Part shown: piece by piece, positions 10,081-22,091 of the stretch | How the letters are laid out: each line of letters opens with the position of its first letter | How positions within the stretch are numbered: the first letter of the stretch is position 1 | Source: Zoopage sp. CT-All | Taxonomy: Eukaryota > Zoopagomycota > Zoopagomycetes > Zoopagales > Zoopagaceae | NCBI GenBank assembly: GCA_004114245.1 | Contig: QZWS01000012.1 | Location: 1-44,798 of the forward strand | Length of the DNA: 44,798 bases | Direction of reading: 5' to 3' | Made by a program: the position numbers and the translations under genes | Notes under the pieces: generated by a model | Database searches by the model: none | What the model was told of the DNA's origin: nothing | What the model saw: only the letters and a program-made list of their open reading frames with translations

Positions 10081-10451
10081 GGTTCTTCTCCTGTTCTCTG
10101 TGTTGATGGTCAATGCTGACACTGGTTACAGAAAGAGCAGAGACAAGGCTGGGAGTGTTGAGCTCATGGACAAAAGAGTCGTAAACAAAGAATGCTCGCA
10201 CTGGATGGATGCGCGAAGGATGGCTGTTAAGCTCGAGTGGATGGATGCCCAGGTTACCTGCGCTAACCTGGGCCTGCGCTGGATGGGACTGAGGGGAGAA
10301 TTTGGCAAGAGGAAGGAGTCATGTCGTTTTGTCGCTCAGTGGATGCAGGGCTGGTTGCGAGAGAGCGTTGAGTGAGTGTGAGAGCGCGAGTAAGGTGAGA
10401 GTGGGGCGAGTGAGGTGAGAGTGAGTTGAAGAAGGTGAGAGAAAACAGAGA

Positions 10452-10488
<37 letters not shown>

Positions 10489-10560
10489 GGAGGGAGTGCA
10501 CCGGTCAGATTTTCCCCCAAGTCCCAGCTTGCTGGCTCTTGACCATCCAAAAAAATGTTA
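10030..10560. repeat. Duplicated STAND 5' region, copy 1
   Basis: Homologous to 31130-31640, with shared landmarks such as GAGCTCATGGACAAA, GTGGATGCAGGGCTGG and GCGCTGGATGGGA. It contains a (GA)n microsatellite at about 10455-10493. It ends in a short A run at about 10548, whereas the other copy ends in a much longer A run. Confidence 0.55.
10455..10493. repeat. (GA)n microsatellite
   Basis: Almost pure AG dinucleotide run of about 35-40 bp. Confidence 0.85.
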
Positions 10561-10564
10561 CCAG

Positions 10565-11390
10565 GACAGGACATCTTGAACTCTGCACTGGCTACCCGTC
10601 AGTCATGGTGAACGGGAACGTTCAGTACCAGGAGGTACTCATGCTTTTGCAACTCTCGCACGGTGTGCGTTGGGCTTAAATAAACCCCTGTTGCAGGACC
10701 TGTGAGAGTCCCTGCACACTCCCACACACGCGAGTCTTAAAGCAAGGTGGATGTTGTCTCTAGGGTATTTGACATGCGACGCTAATCTAGTGCATGGCAA
10801 CCATACGCGGGTATCGGCTTGTCGATCGCCTCCTGCCTCGCATCCCAAAATACTATTCTGAAAGTATGTCCAGCCCTGCCCTGCACAAGGAATACGCCGC
10901 ATCGAAACCGAAGCTTGCCCAAGAAGCGCGTTCTTGGCAGTCCACGTATCAATCAGCCTACGATCATGGTCCGACAGATGATAGGACGCTACAAGAGCCA
11001 TGTTTTGCATCGTAGCAGAATCAGTGCCGCTGCGTTTGTAATAGTCCTAGTTGTGATTTGTTGTTGTCGCTGCTGCTGTGGCAATCATTGCCGGTATGAA
11101 TGTGCATGCCTCGATGGTAAAAACCACTACTGCTGCTGTCAAACACTGCCAAGCTCGTCATCGTCGTTATCACTCCAATCTTGTCATCGTCCTTACCCTA
11201 CCACTGCCCCTGGCTCTGGTCCTTGCTCTTGCGCCGGCTTTTGCGCTGGTTCTACACGATTGTCGCGAGCGCGAGCGGTCAGATCACTCAGTCTTGCCAC
11301 GTTTTTCGCCTTCTTTCAAGAAAGCGATCTCCATCAGCCAGTAAAAAAAATGCGCACAATTCAGTCTTGAAGTATGTTTCCGGTGTTTTT
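10565..11390. other. Gene-free stretch
   Basis: Several short frames on both strands with low-complexity composition (CCR/CCC, Leu/Ala/Pro). No domain, splice pattern or RNA gene that I can support. Confidence 0.45.
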
Positions 11391-11394
11391 TTAG

Positions 11395-13090
11395 GAAAGG
11401 TCCTTGGATGCCTGGTCTCTTCGCTTTTGCCCTAGCATTGCACTATCTCATGAATGAGTCTTGCTCTTGCTCCTGGTCCATGTCTCTCCTCTGGTCCATG
11501 CTTCCTCCTGCTCCTGGTCCATGCCTGCTCCTGTTCCATGCCTCGTCCTGGTCCATGTCCCTGGATGCTTGGTCACTTCACTTTGCCCTAGCGTTGCATT
11601 ATCTCAAGAACGAGTCGTGCTCCTGCTCTGGCTCTTGCTGTATCCTGGTTCATGCATGCTCTTAGTCCATGCATGCTCTTAGTCCATGCATGCTCTTAGT
11701 CCATGCTTCCTCCATGCATGCTCTTAGTCCATGCTTCCTCCTATTCCATGCCTCCTCCTGGTCCATGCCTCCTCCTGGTCCATGCCTCCTCCTGATCCAT
11801 GCTTCCTCCTGGTCCATGCTTGCCCCTGTCCATGCCTTTCCCTGATCCATGCCTCCTCCTCCTCCTCCTCCTCCTTGACCTTGCTTCCTCGTGGTCCATG
11901 TGTCGTCCTCGTCCGCGTCCTTTTCCTCGACCTTGCCCATGCCTCCTCCTGGTCCATTCCCGCTCTTAGTCCATGCTTCCCCCTGATCCATGCCTCCTCC
12001 TGATGCATGCCTCGTCCTAGTCCATCCCCCGTCCTAGTCCAAGCCTTGTCCTGATCCATGCTTCCTCCGGGTCCATACTTCCTTCTAGTCCATCCTTCCT
12101 CCTGATCCATGGTTGCTCCACGTCTATGCTACATCCTGGTCCATGCCTCGTCCTCGTCCTTTTCCTCGATCTCGACCTTACCCATGCCTCTGCCTCGATC
12201 CCACTGCGCTGTGGCAGTTGCCTATGCTTCAGGTGGACTTTGGCCAATGTGTGTCGCTAGTCCACACATGATCCTGTACCCGGTGTCAGATGGCGGTGCT
12301 GCTGAGGAGGGATTCATTCGCCAGGTGTGTCTGCAGGGTGCGCACTGAGAGAGGGTTGTGGTTCTGCAGAATCGAATCCCAAGCCGAATGTCACTCCAGT
12401 CATTGCAAGAAGAGAAAAAAAAAGAGTCGCCTAAGGAGAAGAATGTACAGAGAAAATGTGAGTGCCTCGCTGTTGCCGATTCCTGAAGCCTCCTTGACAT
12501 CCATTGCGTTTACCTCTGAGCTACTCCAGGCTATGACTCCGTACTACTGACTGGCTTCCTAGCCAAAACTCGTGCAGCTCCCGCTACAACATCCTTGTCG
12601 TTGTTTGTAGTCGGAGCGAGTAGCTTGGTCCAGCTGTTGCTAGTGACACGATCTTTAGATTGCAAAGAGGCAAAAGATGGCAAGGTTCTGACTCTTCATG
12701 AGGTGATTGTCGTGCCTGCTACAGACGCTCGGTCCTGGATCCCTGTATTCTTGCTGGATGGATGGATTCCTTGCGCCTTTTAGTCCGATTCTGATCAACA
12801 TGAGTCTTTGTCCAAAGGTCTTGTTTCAGAATGCAATGAGGCTATTTCATATGATGCGTACGTGATTAGCGAGTTGTACAGACAGATGGGCAGAGAGAGA
12901 CGTAGAAGGCGTGAAAAGTAAAAAGTAAAGTGCGATGGAGAGAGGCACTTACGATGGAAAAGGAGTTGGAGACAGACAGGACGATGAGAGAGACAGAAAA
13001 GCAAGAGGCGAGCATTGAGATGAGGAGGAGAGAGGAGGAGAAAGCAAGAAAGCAGAGGATGCCGTGTAGGTCGAAAGTGGTCCAGAGGAG
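11395..13090. repeat. Dispersed repeat, copy D (minisatellite plus block 2 homology)
   Basis: It starts with GGTCCTTGGATGCCTGGTCT, equivalent to the GGTCCCTGGATGCTTGGTCT that follows copy B's ORF remnant. It contains the 17-bp minisatellite and continues into sequence matching 36720-37120 of copy C (CATGCCTCTGC, TCATTGCAAGAAGAGAAAA, GCCTCGCTGTTGCCGATTCC). It ends in a minus-strand leader plus ATG plus GTAAGT arrangement (about 12950-13010) like those of copies E and F. Confidence 0.65.
11480..12165. repeat. 17-bp minisatellite (TCCATGCCTCCTCCTGG unit)
   Basis: Dozens of imperfect 17-bp units such as TCCATGCCTCCTCCTGG / TCCATGCTTCCTCCTGA. Shorter arrays of the same unit occur at about 28065-28240 and 36420-36700. 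As 17 is not a multiple of 3, the minus strand reads as the same 17-residue motif (for example MDQEEAWTRRRHGPGG plus one residue) in all three frames. The long open frames here are therefore a by-product of the repeat. Confidence 0.88.
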
Positions 13091-13099
13091 ACAGAAGAG

Positions 13100-13930
13100 G
13101 AAAGGTTGTTTGAGGTGGATCTGACTGTTTGGTAGACAAGCCGAGGAGGTGATCTCGGCCAGGGCACTGGCGATCGTCCTACACCTACTTGTTGGCTTGC
13201 ATGGCGAAGAAGGGCGACACACCAGGAGGAGTGGCTGTTGAGTCGCGATCGACAGGGCCAAGGAGCTTGCTGTGAGCGGTCATGGTGCGTGTGGACAGTC
13301 GACAGGGTCCAGGGCTGCGATTGATGACGAGCAAAAGACAAGTGAGTGGATGGGATGGCGAGGAGGAACGAGCGGGACAAGCAACAAGCACCACGGCGGC
13401 GCCCTTTATGTTAATACACAGGTCAAAACAACGCGGCTGCATAAGCACTCGTTCATCTGCTTGTGAATCAGTCGCCCTATCCTTCCGGGTGCAGGGCTCT
13501 AGGCTCTTTCGTAGCCCGGGTTCCTGGCATCCGCAGTGTATCCTACAGGTGTTTATGAGGTGAAGAACCACGCGCATTCTACTTCAGGCGACGCTCGACA
13601 ACTGTTAGTCGGAGGTGCGGTTGACGGGCCGCTTGGAGCACGATTGCCAGTTGAGCGACAAGGATGCAGATCTGGTGGCTTGTGAAATCGTCGCCCACGC
13701 CAAAGCTGCAGGTACTAGACATCAGCAATAATGCGGAAACTGTTACACCGGTGGAATACGCCAAGGACGATTTGTAGAAGGATAGAGAGCGAGACGTGTG
13801 TTTGACAGTCTTGTTTGCGTTTCGAAATGAGAATGGCCGCTGCTACAAGTTTGAAGCGCATGAAGGAGATTTCTCGAGAGCCTGAGGTACCTTTTGAATG
13901 CTTATGCAGTAGGCTAGCTTCAATTATTAA
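13100..13930. other. Region with only weak ORF candidates
   Basis: On the minus strand an ATG at about 13283 follows a pyrimidine-rich leader and an ATAAAGGG-like TATA element (near 13403). It opens a short peptide (MTAHSKLLGPVDRDSTATPP) that ends about 32 codons later. A hydrophobic reading follows in another frame at 12950-13190. A second short minus-strand frame is at 13579-13764. None has a recognised domain; at best this is a small unrecognised gene or a decayed one. Confidence 0.25.
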
Positions 13931-13936
13931 GAAACA

Positions 13937-16900
13937 CTACTCTGCTATTTCAACTTGTGAATCAATCAAGCCAATGCGCTGCCAGCCGCGGAGGTATTTG
14001 CGCACAAGAGCATCATCTATGGCCGGTAGGCTACGAATCACTGAGCTGTCACGCTGGGCCGAATCTGTCATAAACACAAGCGCCTTGTCGTCCGCATCTG
14101 TATCATCAACGGCGACCGATTTCTTCAGGTAAGGAATCAACTCGAAGAATGGGTTGTGCTTCTTGATGGCCTCTTCGCTCTCGCCACTATCCAGATCCTT
14201 GCTCAAGCCTTCCACCCACGTGCTGTACGGCTGAACGTCAAAGTCCGTTGTTGGCAGTGCACGTCGCAGAATGTCAATAAAGTCGGACCAGCGGATGGAC
14301 TTGGGGTTGACCAGGTTGTACACTGAGGCAGTGCGCGGTGTGTCCAGCGCAAACTCGAGCAACGCTCTGGCCACATCATCCACTGGGATCCAGTCCACGA
14401 TTTTCGACAATCCAGACAACGGTAGTGCATGGATCGTCACTGGCGCGTATGTAAGCAGGGCATTCATCTCCGTAGCATTGGTCCACACACCATGCTCACG
14501 ATCACCTGCAATCTGTCCCACTCGCACAACCTTCACAGGAACACCAAGCTGCCGATATGCCTCCATCAGAATGGTCTCTGCTGCAAATTTGGATCGGCTG
14601 TAACCAGCTACAGCACTCGCCGCTTGAATGTCAACCTCGTCCTCTGGAACATTGTAGCTGCCGCCACTGACAGCAGGATACATCAATGCGACGGAAACAC
14701 TTGATACGAATACAACGCGTTTGGGTTGGCTAGAGGAGCGGTTGGCTGGCACTGCAGCCAGCCGTGCAAATTGTGCCACATTGTACATTTGATCGGCATA
14801 GGCCTGCACCGGTTTGTTGAACCCGACTGACCATGCCGCATGCACAACGACACTCACTTCCTGTTCCAGTTGTTTGTACACCTCAGTCATCTGGCCAAAC
14901 TGCACGTCGTTGGTGTCATAGTTGCCCAATACCACCACACGCATGGCATCCAGAGCAATATCGAAAAGATCAACATTGCAGTGGCGCTGCCTCAAGGATG
15001 CACGGACGCGTTCCTCGGCTTTATCGGCGTCACCACGAACTAGCACGAAAATGGTCTTGACACGATCGACAGAGCGCTGTATAAGGGCATCCAACAGCCA
15101 TGCACCGAGCGAGCCCGTTGCGCCTGTCAACAACACCCCAGCCTCGGTCTCACGTAAGATGACGTCGCCTTTGTGGTGAACGGCCAGGTCGGAAAAGTCG
15201 CTAAACTTGCGAACGTACTCGAGAGTACGATTGTTCTGCGTCTCGGCCACAGAGATGTCACTGGTGACCTGAGATGTTGCTCCCACCCCCTGGCCATCGC
15301 TTTGTTTGATCATCCACTTGGACAGTTGCTCAATGGTCGAATAGGTGAAGATGGATTCCGCAGACAGTCGGAAGCCGAATGACTTTGCAATGCGACCACG
15401 AACATGTGTGGCTTGAAGTGAGTTGATACCCAAGTTGGAAAAGAAGTCGAGCTGGTGCCATTCATCATCCGCCTTGAGTACATCGGCAGATCCCTTAGGC
15501 AATAGCTGGATGAAAAGCTCGCGCAACTTTTCCTCCAGCTCACTGGCGCTGTATTTGGCAATGGCGGGGGACAGCATCTGCGGTTGGGACGAGGATTGAG
15601 GGTCCTCCAGTGTACTATATAATGCATCAATCTCGCGTGTAAAGAGCTCGATGCATGGTCGGCGCCGGACTGAGCCCTTATCGGTGGTGAGGAGGCTGGG
15701 TCCTACAAGGGGAAGGACAGTCACCATGTCGGGGTAGAGGAGATGCGAGTGCTGTGGGGCAGCGATATTGGCCTGGGCGACAGCATTGGCGATACGAGTA
15801 TCGATCCCCTGCTGCGATAGCGATGCCGCCAATTCAGGGTCAAGCTCAATCAGTGCTGCAGTGCAGGAGCGATTTGCACCCACCACCAGTGCACGCAGAA
15901 TGACAGGCTCAACGCCAACAAGTGTGTTTTCCATAGGCAGTGCCAAGGTCTTTTCGCCGTTTGTGTGCACGAGTGTGTCGTCCTTACGGCCGATCAGGAC
16001 ATAATGCTCGTTGCCGCGGTGTTGGAAAAGGTCACCGCTACGGTACCAGCCTTGTTCGTCAGCCTGCATGTGCCCAGCCATGATGCTGTTGCGGTGGATG
16101 ACTAGCTCATACGAATCCTTCTCGACCTCTTCCATATATGCATGGGTCATTGGACCCATCGTGACTTCATCGCCGCGGCTATCAGAGCTCCCATGGCTGG
16201 CGTCGACACAGCCCCACAACACTAGACCGCCTTCACTCGACCCGTACAAGTTGGTCAACCTGATGCCCATCTGACCGCGAAGCAGCTGCACAGTCTTAAC
16301 ACTCAATGGCGCTCCACCATAGTACAACATGCGCAATCCAGAGAGCGCCTCCTGCGTGGTTGTGCTGGAGGCTAACTGCTCGATGATGGCTGGGACAGTG
16401 CAGAGAATGGTTGCCTTGCTTTGCTTGAGACTGACTGCCATATGTGCAGCACTCGCTGGCCAAGTGTTCGTCAGTGGCAACACCAACGCTCGACCGCCAA
16501 CAATCGTGGAAATCATGACTCGTGCGCCATAGGCATGGAAGACAGGAAGGGCCATCAATACGGAACTCTGCTTGCGACGTGCATAATATTGATCAATAAT
16601 GTCAAAGCTCAAGCCCGAGAAGTACATGGCGCGATACGGCGTCGGAATAAGCTTGGGAAATCTAGGTAGCCACCCCACAAAACGGACACGAACCGGCATT
16701 AGCATGGGAAAAAGAAAGAAGTAGCGATAGACGGATATAAAAGGGACACACGATTTGAATAATGAAAACAAGCCCGGGGCGATGGCTTGCACACAAACAA
16801 GCGCATGCGCACACGCTCTCACGTATACAAATAAAGCGGAGCAGAGGGCATTTCTCAGGCGACATAACACTTACCCAGTAGTGCCAGAGCTGTGTACTAT

Positions 16901-17563
16901 GACAGCGATGTCTTCAGCGTCAACGTCATCACAATGTGGGACAGGGGCGACGGTGGGGGCCTGCAGCAGTTCGTCGGGGTTAATTAGTGCGACCGGATAT
17001 GCAGGAACATGGGCCACTTGTGGTTCGAGTAAGGATCGGAGGCTATCTTCGACGAGGATGGCGCTGACCTTGCCTGTGGTGACAAGATGCGACACACCAG
17101 TAGGACTGTTGCGGGTGCTAATCAGCAGCACGGGGATACGCAGCTTGTGGAACGCAATAATGAGAAAATGGGACGTGGGCAAGTCCTTGACGAGCAGTGC
17201 AACGGGAGCACTAAGCGCAGCCATGGCGCGCGTGCGTGCAACATCGAGCCATACAGGATTGAGCTTGGATGCCCAGTAGCGAGCAAGAACATTGGTGGCA
17301 GCGTCGTACTGCGCGTAGGAGAAAGTGACATAGGCAGTTGCCGTGGCATTGGGCACCAACAGACAAGGCGCATCGGGCAACGCGCGCGACCACTTGTTGA
17401 GAAAGTACACGGACGAGCAGGATGGCGGTGTGGCGTCGTCGCCTAGTGCTCGCAGTTGGTCGGCCAGCGGGAGGTGGCTAAAGTCCCACTGCGACATGCT
17501 TGCACAGGGCGGGGGAACCATAACGTCGGTATGAGCCTGGTCGCGCTGAATGGATGAGAGCAT
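13937..17563 (-). CDS. NRPS-like adenylation-carrier-reductase (carboxylate reductase type)
   Basis: Two exons, 17563-16875 and 16661-13937, joined across a 213-nt GT..AG intron (16662-16874). The intron falls inside the A3 motif, and splicing gives SSGTTGFPKLIP and an in-frame 1137-residue protein. Adenylation domain: HSSGTTG (224-230), YGSSEGG (369-375), GWYRSGD (434-440), GRKDDT (454-459) and a Lys near 558. Carrier domain: LGINSL with the phosphopantetheine Ser at about 644. Thioester reductase domain: TGATGSLG NADPH motif (742-749) and YSRSK catalytic pair (917-921). This architecture activates a carboxylic acid as AMP ester, loads it on the carrier and releases it reductively, usually as aldehyde or alcohol. 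There is no condensation domain, and it is shorter than Lys2-type aminoadipate reductase. The substrate cannot be read from sequence. The start at 17563 is chosen for its CCACC context; an in-frame ATG at 17635 is possible. Confidence 0.93.
16662..16874 (-). other. Intron in the NRPS-like reductase gene
   Basis: Donor GTAAGT directly after ACTACTGG and acceptor CTACCTAG before ATTTCCCAAG. Removing it keeps frame and recreates the canonical AMP-binding P-loop-like signature; reading through it gives a stop at the donor. Confidence 0.9.
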
Positions 17564-17639
17564 GGTGGACGGAGATGAGCTTGAGCAACGGGCTGATGGG
17601 CTGATGAAATTGGGAAAAGACAAAGACACGGACAAGAGA

Positions 17640-19490
17640 CTACATGAGGGATTTTAAACACGACGAAGGATAAACATTGACGCGTGCCAGGGAACGCTAG
17701 GGGTGGATGCGACACGGACACGGGGATGCCGCGCAGATGAATGCAGGTGCAGGCAGAAGAGACGCATGGTGACGGAGAACGGCGTGAGCGGAGTCGAAAT
17801 ACTGGCAGAGAAAGCCGTCTGTGGGCGTGGACAGTGCGTGGATGTGGGGAGGGGACTCAAGAGTCAAGGGGGAAGAAGCAGTCAGTGGCTTGTTCGTTTC
17901 GCCGACGTACATGTACATCGTGAACACGATGTCGTGTAGGCAGCGAGTTCATTCAAACCTAATCTGTCCTGCACCAGCGACAAACACTCCTCGGTCTCCC
18001 TCTCCATCGCATCATCATGTCAAAGTGCACCGTGCAGCAGTCCGTGGTCTCATCCTCGACCTGAATAGAGATACAGATGCAGAAGCCGCAACAAAAACAC
18101 ATACGCGGTGTTGACTTTCAAAAGGAATCGCTGCAGGTGCTACCCCGACTTCGCGCTCTTGTCAAAGAGCGATCCTATGTTGCTCCTTTGGATCTGTCAA
18201 CAAGACCTGGGAGAAGGTTATCAAGTACTGTATTTCAAGGAGACAAACGAGAAAGACCGACCCAGCAAACCCTACTTTAAACTCCGGTGCTGCATGTTAG
18301 CATGGGTCAAAAATACCGCAGCAGGAGGAGGGTGCATGCCGGAAGCACCTAGAGATCGCTACACGGATTGCACCAGAGAAGACAGAGGGCCGCATCTTGA
18401 TGAGCAAGCTCTGGTTTCTCAAAAACTTTGATGTTCAAGTAGCAGATAAGGCCACGGAGGATCAAATAGCTGCAGCAGAATGCAGCAGAGAACCGGTGAT
18501 TTGGTCGACTTTTCTTAGATGCTGCCAACTAGAGCACCATGCTGGATTCAGACCACCCGACCCGTGCTTCAGTTTGGAAGATGGAGCGAGTTGCTATTCC
18601 TCAACTTTCACAACAACAGCATGCAGGGACAGCGGTCAAGGAGCAACGCCAACCCCTGACAGGAAGTGGGGCTGCAAAGGAAGCCACGCAGCTTCAGAGA
18701 GAAGCCCCAGAGCACCTAGAAAACAAGACGAACTTGCAGTGCATAGAGAACAGGTGTGGTAAGAAAAGATGATATTGTGGTATCGAGAAAAGCATAAGGT
18801 TCAGGATAGGGAAGAGAAGCGAGGAACATGGTGATAAGCGTTCAAATTCCAGGCTCAAGACAACGTTGGAAATGCTAGAGATTCTAAAGCATCAAGTATT
18901 TTTACGCCAGATATTCTTCAGCACTTGAGCCATCTTGAAACTACGATGCTGCAGAACGCTGAGTCTATACCGCGGGAGAAATGGCCGTTTTCTCTGGTGC
19001 TTTGTTAGCCTTGTGCATGGTTATAAGTTCACTAGACTGTCCACACGCTCCAGGCCTAGGCTGCAGATGAAACAAGCTGCGATTCTGCGACTAGGAGGGT
19101 CAGGTACGCATGTATGGTACTGAGGCGGTGTTAACAAAGAGCGGGCCATCAAAGAACTGCCGCTGCGCACCGCCGATGCATAACATACAATCGTTTCGTC
19201 CATAGCACGGATGTCCCCTCCACACCTTTTTTTTTATCATCAGCGACACCAAGTCTCCAGGAACACCAGCTAGAGGAAAAAACTGCTTGCAAGACAATCA
19301 CACGGGCGGGATCAGGGTGTCGTCCTCATAGTACTTATGTGGAGTATGCTAGGGCTCACTGAAACACGTATTAATAGTCAGAGTTGGACAGGACCCTATA
19401 TGTGGAGAGGCTGAGCTCCTGCTCGACATTTCCGAGACACTCTCGAGACAACCGCCAGGGACACAGATACTTGAGCAAGAAGTACCTTCC
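17640..19490. other. Intergenic region upstream of the reductase and carbonic anhydrase
   Basis: The first few hundred bases should hold the promoter of the minus-strand reductase. From 18070 to 18770 there are overlapping plus-strand frames (for example with LQVLPRLRALVKERSY and GYQVLYFKETNEKDRPSKPY). They may be scraps of a decayed gene, but no start, splice model or domain can be supported. Confidence 0.35.
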
Positions 19491-19493
19491 GTC

Positions 19494-19506
19494 GATCGAT
19501 AAATAG
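19494..19506 (+). promoter_or_regulatory. TATA-like element of the carbonic anhydrase gene
   Basis: GATCGATAAATAGGG lies about 125-135 bp upstream of the start codon at 19628. It is the only clear A/T-rich TATA-like box in the proximal region. Confidence 0.4.
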
Positions 19507-19627
19507 GGTGGGTCAGGAACAGTGACCTCGCATCAAAATTCGAACGAACTATAAGCCTCTTACCTTCTTCAAGACATCAACACCTCTGATATACTCAGCA
19601 TCGGTCATACAGTCCCTTAAACATACA

Positions 19628-20526
19628 ATGCAGCTTTCCCTCACCATAACCTTCGCCGTTGCCTCCCTCATCGCAACCGCCTTCGCAGCCCCTACCCGTT
19701 GGACTGTAAGCGGATTGACTAACACAGGACCATATGCTATGAAAAGTGCACTTGACAACTCTTGTTTCCAAGCATGGCATTAACCTGACACTTTCCCTTG
19801 GTTGTTGAACAGTATGGACCTGACGATGCAGGCCCTCAACACTGGGGAGATCTGAGTCCCCTCTATGCAAAGTGTAAGACAGGCCAGCGGCAATCTCCCA
19901 TCGACCTTGTCGCCGATAAGCCCAATGTCCGCTTTGTCTCACGGGCCATTGAACACAAGTACCAGGTTCTGCACAGGGCGACCGCCTCGTGGATCAAGGG
20001 CTTTGCCGTCCAGGTGGATCTTCCGCAGCTCAACAATTCTACGGACGCCTCATGGATCGTCCTTGATGGCAAGCGCTACGACCTGATCAACCTGCACTTC
20101 CACTCGCCTGCTGAGCACCGCGTCAGCAACCACTATTACGACGCCGAGCTGCACATGGTCCACAAGGCCGCTGACGGCGAAGTGGCTGTAATTGGCATTT
20201 TTTACGAGGTCCGCCGTAACGACAATTCTTGGTTCAACTGGATAAATTCACTTGACAAGTTGGTCGACAAGGCCAAGCCCAACGACGACGACGCAAAGTC
20301 AATGATCAAGTACACGGTCAAGCGCCTTGATCTGCCCGCCCTCGTACGCGCTAACAATGGCTTCTCCAACCGCTGGACCTACACCGGTTCGCTCACCGCC
20401 CCTCCATGCACTGAAGGCGTGTACTGGAACGTCCTAAGAGCTCCACAACACCTAGGTGTTGACCAACTTGACGCTCTCATCGACCTTGAGGGATTCAATG
20501 CTCGCTACATCCAAGATCGCCAGTAA
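19628..20526 (+). CDS. Secreted alpha-class carbonic anhydrase
   Basis: Two exons, 19628-19705 and 19813-20526, with a 107-nt intron (GTAAGC..ACAG), give 263 residues. Exon 1 encodes almost exactly a signal peptide (MQLSLTITFAVASLIATAFA, then AP). Exon 2 carries the alpha-CA fold: HWGDLSP, GQRQSPIDL, LHFHSPAEH with zinc ligands His121 and His123, ELHMVH with the third ligand His140, and GSLTAPPCTEG with the active-site Thr221. Cys47 and Cys225 match the usual disulfide. The enzyme interconverts CO2 and bicarbonate, here outside the cell or in the wall. The length is normal for a single-domain enzyme, and no GPI or membrane tail is seen. Confidence 0.95.
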
Positions 20527-20529
20527 CAT

Positions 20530-21660
20530 AGAAGAACGCACATAGACCAGAACCGAAAAAAGCACTACTCGTCAGTGACAACATGCTTTCCTCCTTTTCC
20601 AGTCTCCATATTCTCCCTCCCTAGTCTTTGTCACTTTGGGAAACATATAGCGAACGTGCTGTGGCAATGCAAGAAACGTTTGTAGAGTGGCGCAAGGGGC
20701 TACTAAGCTATCAGGGTGTGAAACGTTTGAGTCAGGGAGCAAAGCTCCGATATGGGTTGAGATGTTGGAAGCGGAGCCAGCTTGCCATTGTACTAAACGT
20801 TCACTGCAGATGTCGTTTCGGCGTCTGACTTTTTTTCTCTGGCATCGGCTTTAGCCTTCTCTTTTTTTGGACTTTGATCTAGAGTGTCGACCTGGGCTGC
20901 GTTTCTCTCCTATAAGTCCTATCTGCTCTTACTGGTGCAACTGTAATTTTACAGTCTCTTCCTGATGTTTGTACAGTACAACGGACCCCGCCTGGGAGAT
21001 CAGTCCTCCTGCGGCAGGGTTTCTCCCATCCGTCTTTGTCTTCTTGTTAGACTTTGATCTAAAGGGTCGATATAGGCCGCGTTTCTCTCTTAATGCTGCT
21101 GTGACTCTTACCCAATTCCTAAAGTGAGCGACAACCCCTGTAGAGCGTTCGCGGGGCCGGCCTCATGCACACAGGGCCCGGCATTTCGCCGCTATACGTA
21201 TTGCCCATGATCGTTCGATTTTCATAGAACACCAAATAGGCTAGAGGATCAACTCTTTTAGACGGGTCTTGGAGGTTGGTCGCCTTCATCTTGTCCAGGC
21301 TGAGGTATGGCTCTTGCATCAGAAAGAACTAAATGTTCAAAAATACTACAAGGACATTGAAATGCAATGGTTTTGAATTCAATGGACTGTTCATGAAAAA
21401 GAAGTAGCATGCGGCTCTGACAATGATGATGAATGAGTGAGAGATTTTGCCGATGACAGAAGCAAGAGGGATGAGGACCGCGCCGATGATAAAAGCAATA
21501 GGGATAAGGGCCGGGTTGATGAACACGAGGTTGTTGAGACCCAAGCTATCTCTCAGGGTGTGCAGCTAATTACCTGCGTCGTAAAATCCGTCGTCCCAAA
21601 TTCCTTGTGCTGCACGACCAGGAGAGAAGCTGGGCCGATGTAGAAAATTAGTTGGAAAGA
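20530..21660. other. Intergenic region with a direct repeat pair and a hydrophobic frame
   Basis: Two direct copies of GACTTTGATCTARAGNGTCG..GCGTTTCTCTC, about 42 bp each, start near 20870 and 21051. A minus-strand frame at 21329-21544 is strongly hydrophobic (NPALIPIAFIIGAVLIPLAS) but lacks a convincing start. It could be an exon of an unrecognised membrane protein or chance. Confidence 0.35.
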
Positions 21661-22091
21661 GAGATATGAAGTGCGACTTTGGTGATATGAAGGGGATGTG
21701 TGTTGCCAATGGCATCCCAGGGTTCTCAGCTGCCATCAGCATGTCTGTCCCCTGTGTCTAGCCACCTTCCAGAGCGCTTTTCAGCACAAACACCGCGGTC
21801 GTCCTTTTTGCCTTGTCCCTCGACACTCCGTACCATCCCATCCCATCCACTCACACGCAAACTACCTGGCGACTTTTCCCCACTGCCCCGTGCAACCAAC
21901 GCCTCTCCCATCTGCCAATGTGCCTCCTGCCCCTTGCCACCAGCGTGGCCCGCCTCCTGCTTCGTCGGGTATGCACACAGCATGGTCAAGGATCGCGCTA
22001 ATCACCGACCACAAAATGAAATGCGCCACCAAACTAACCTGCGATTTGTATCGACTGAACGTTTCCTCAACAAACAACGCAACTCTCACAG

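Noticed and set aside
11662-12110. Overlapping minus-strand ORFs encoding MDQEEAW-type repeats
   Set aside because: They are produced by the 17-bp minisatellite in every frame; there is no start context, splice site or domain.
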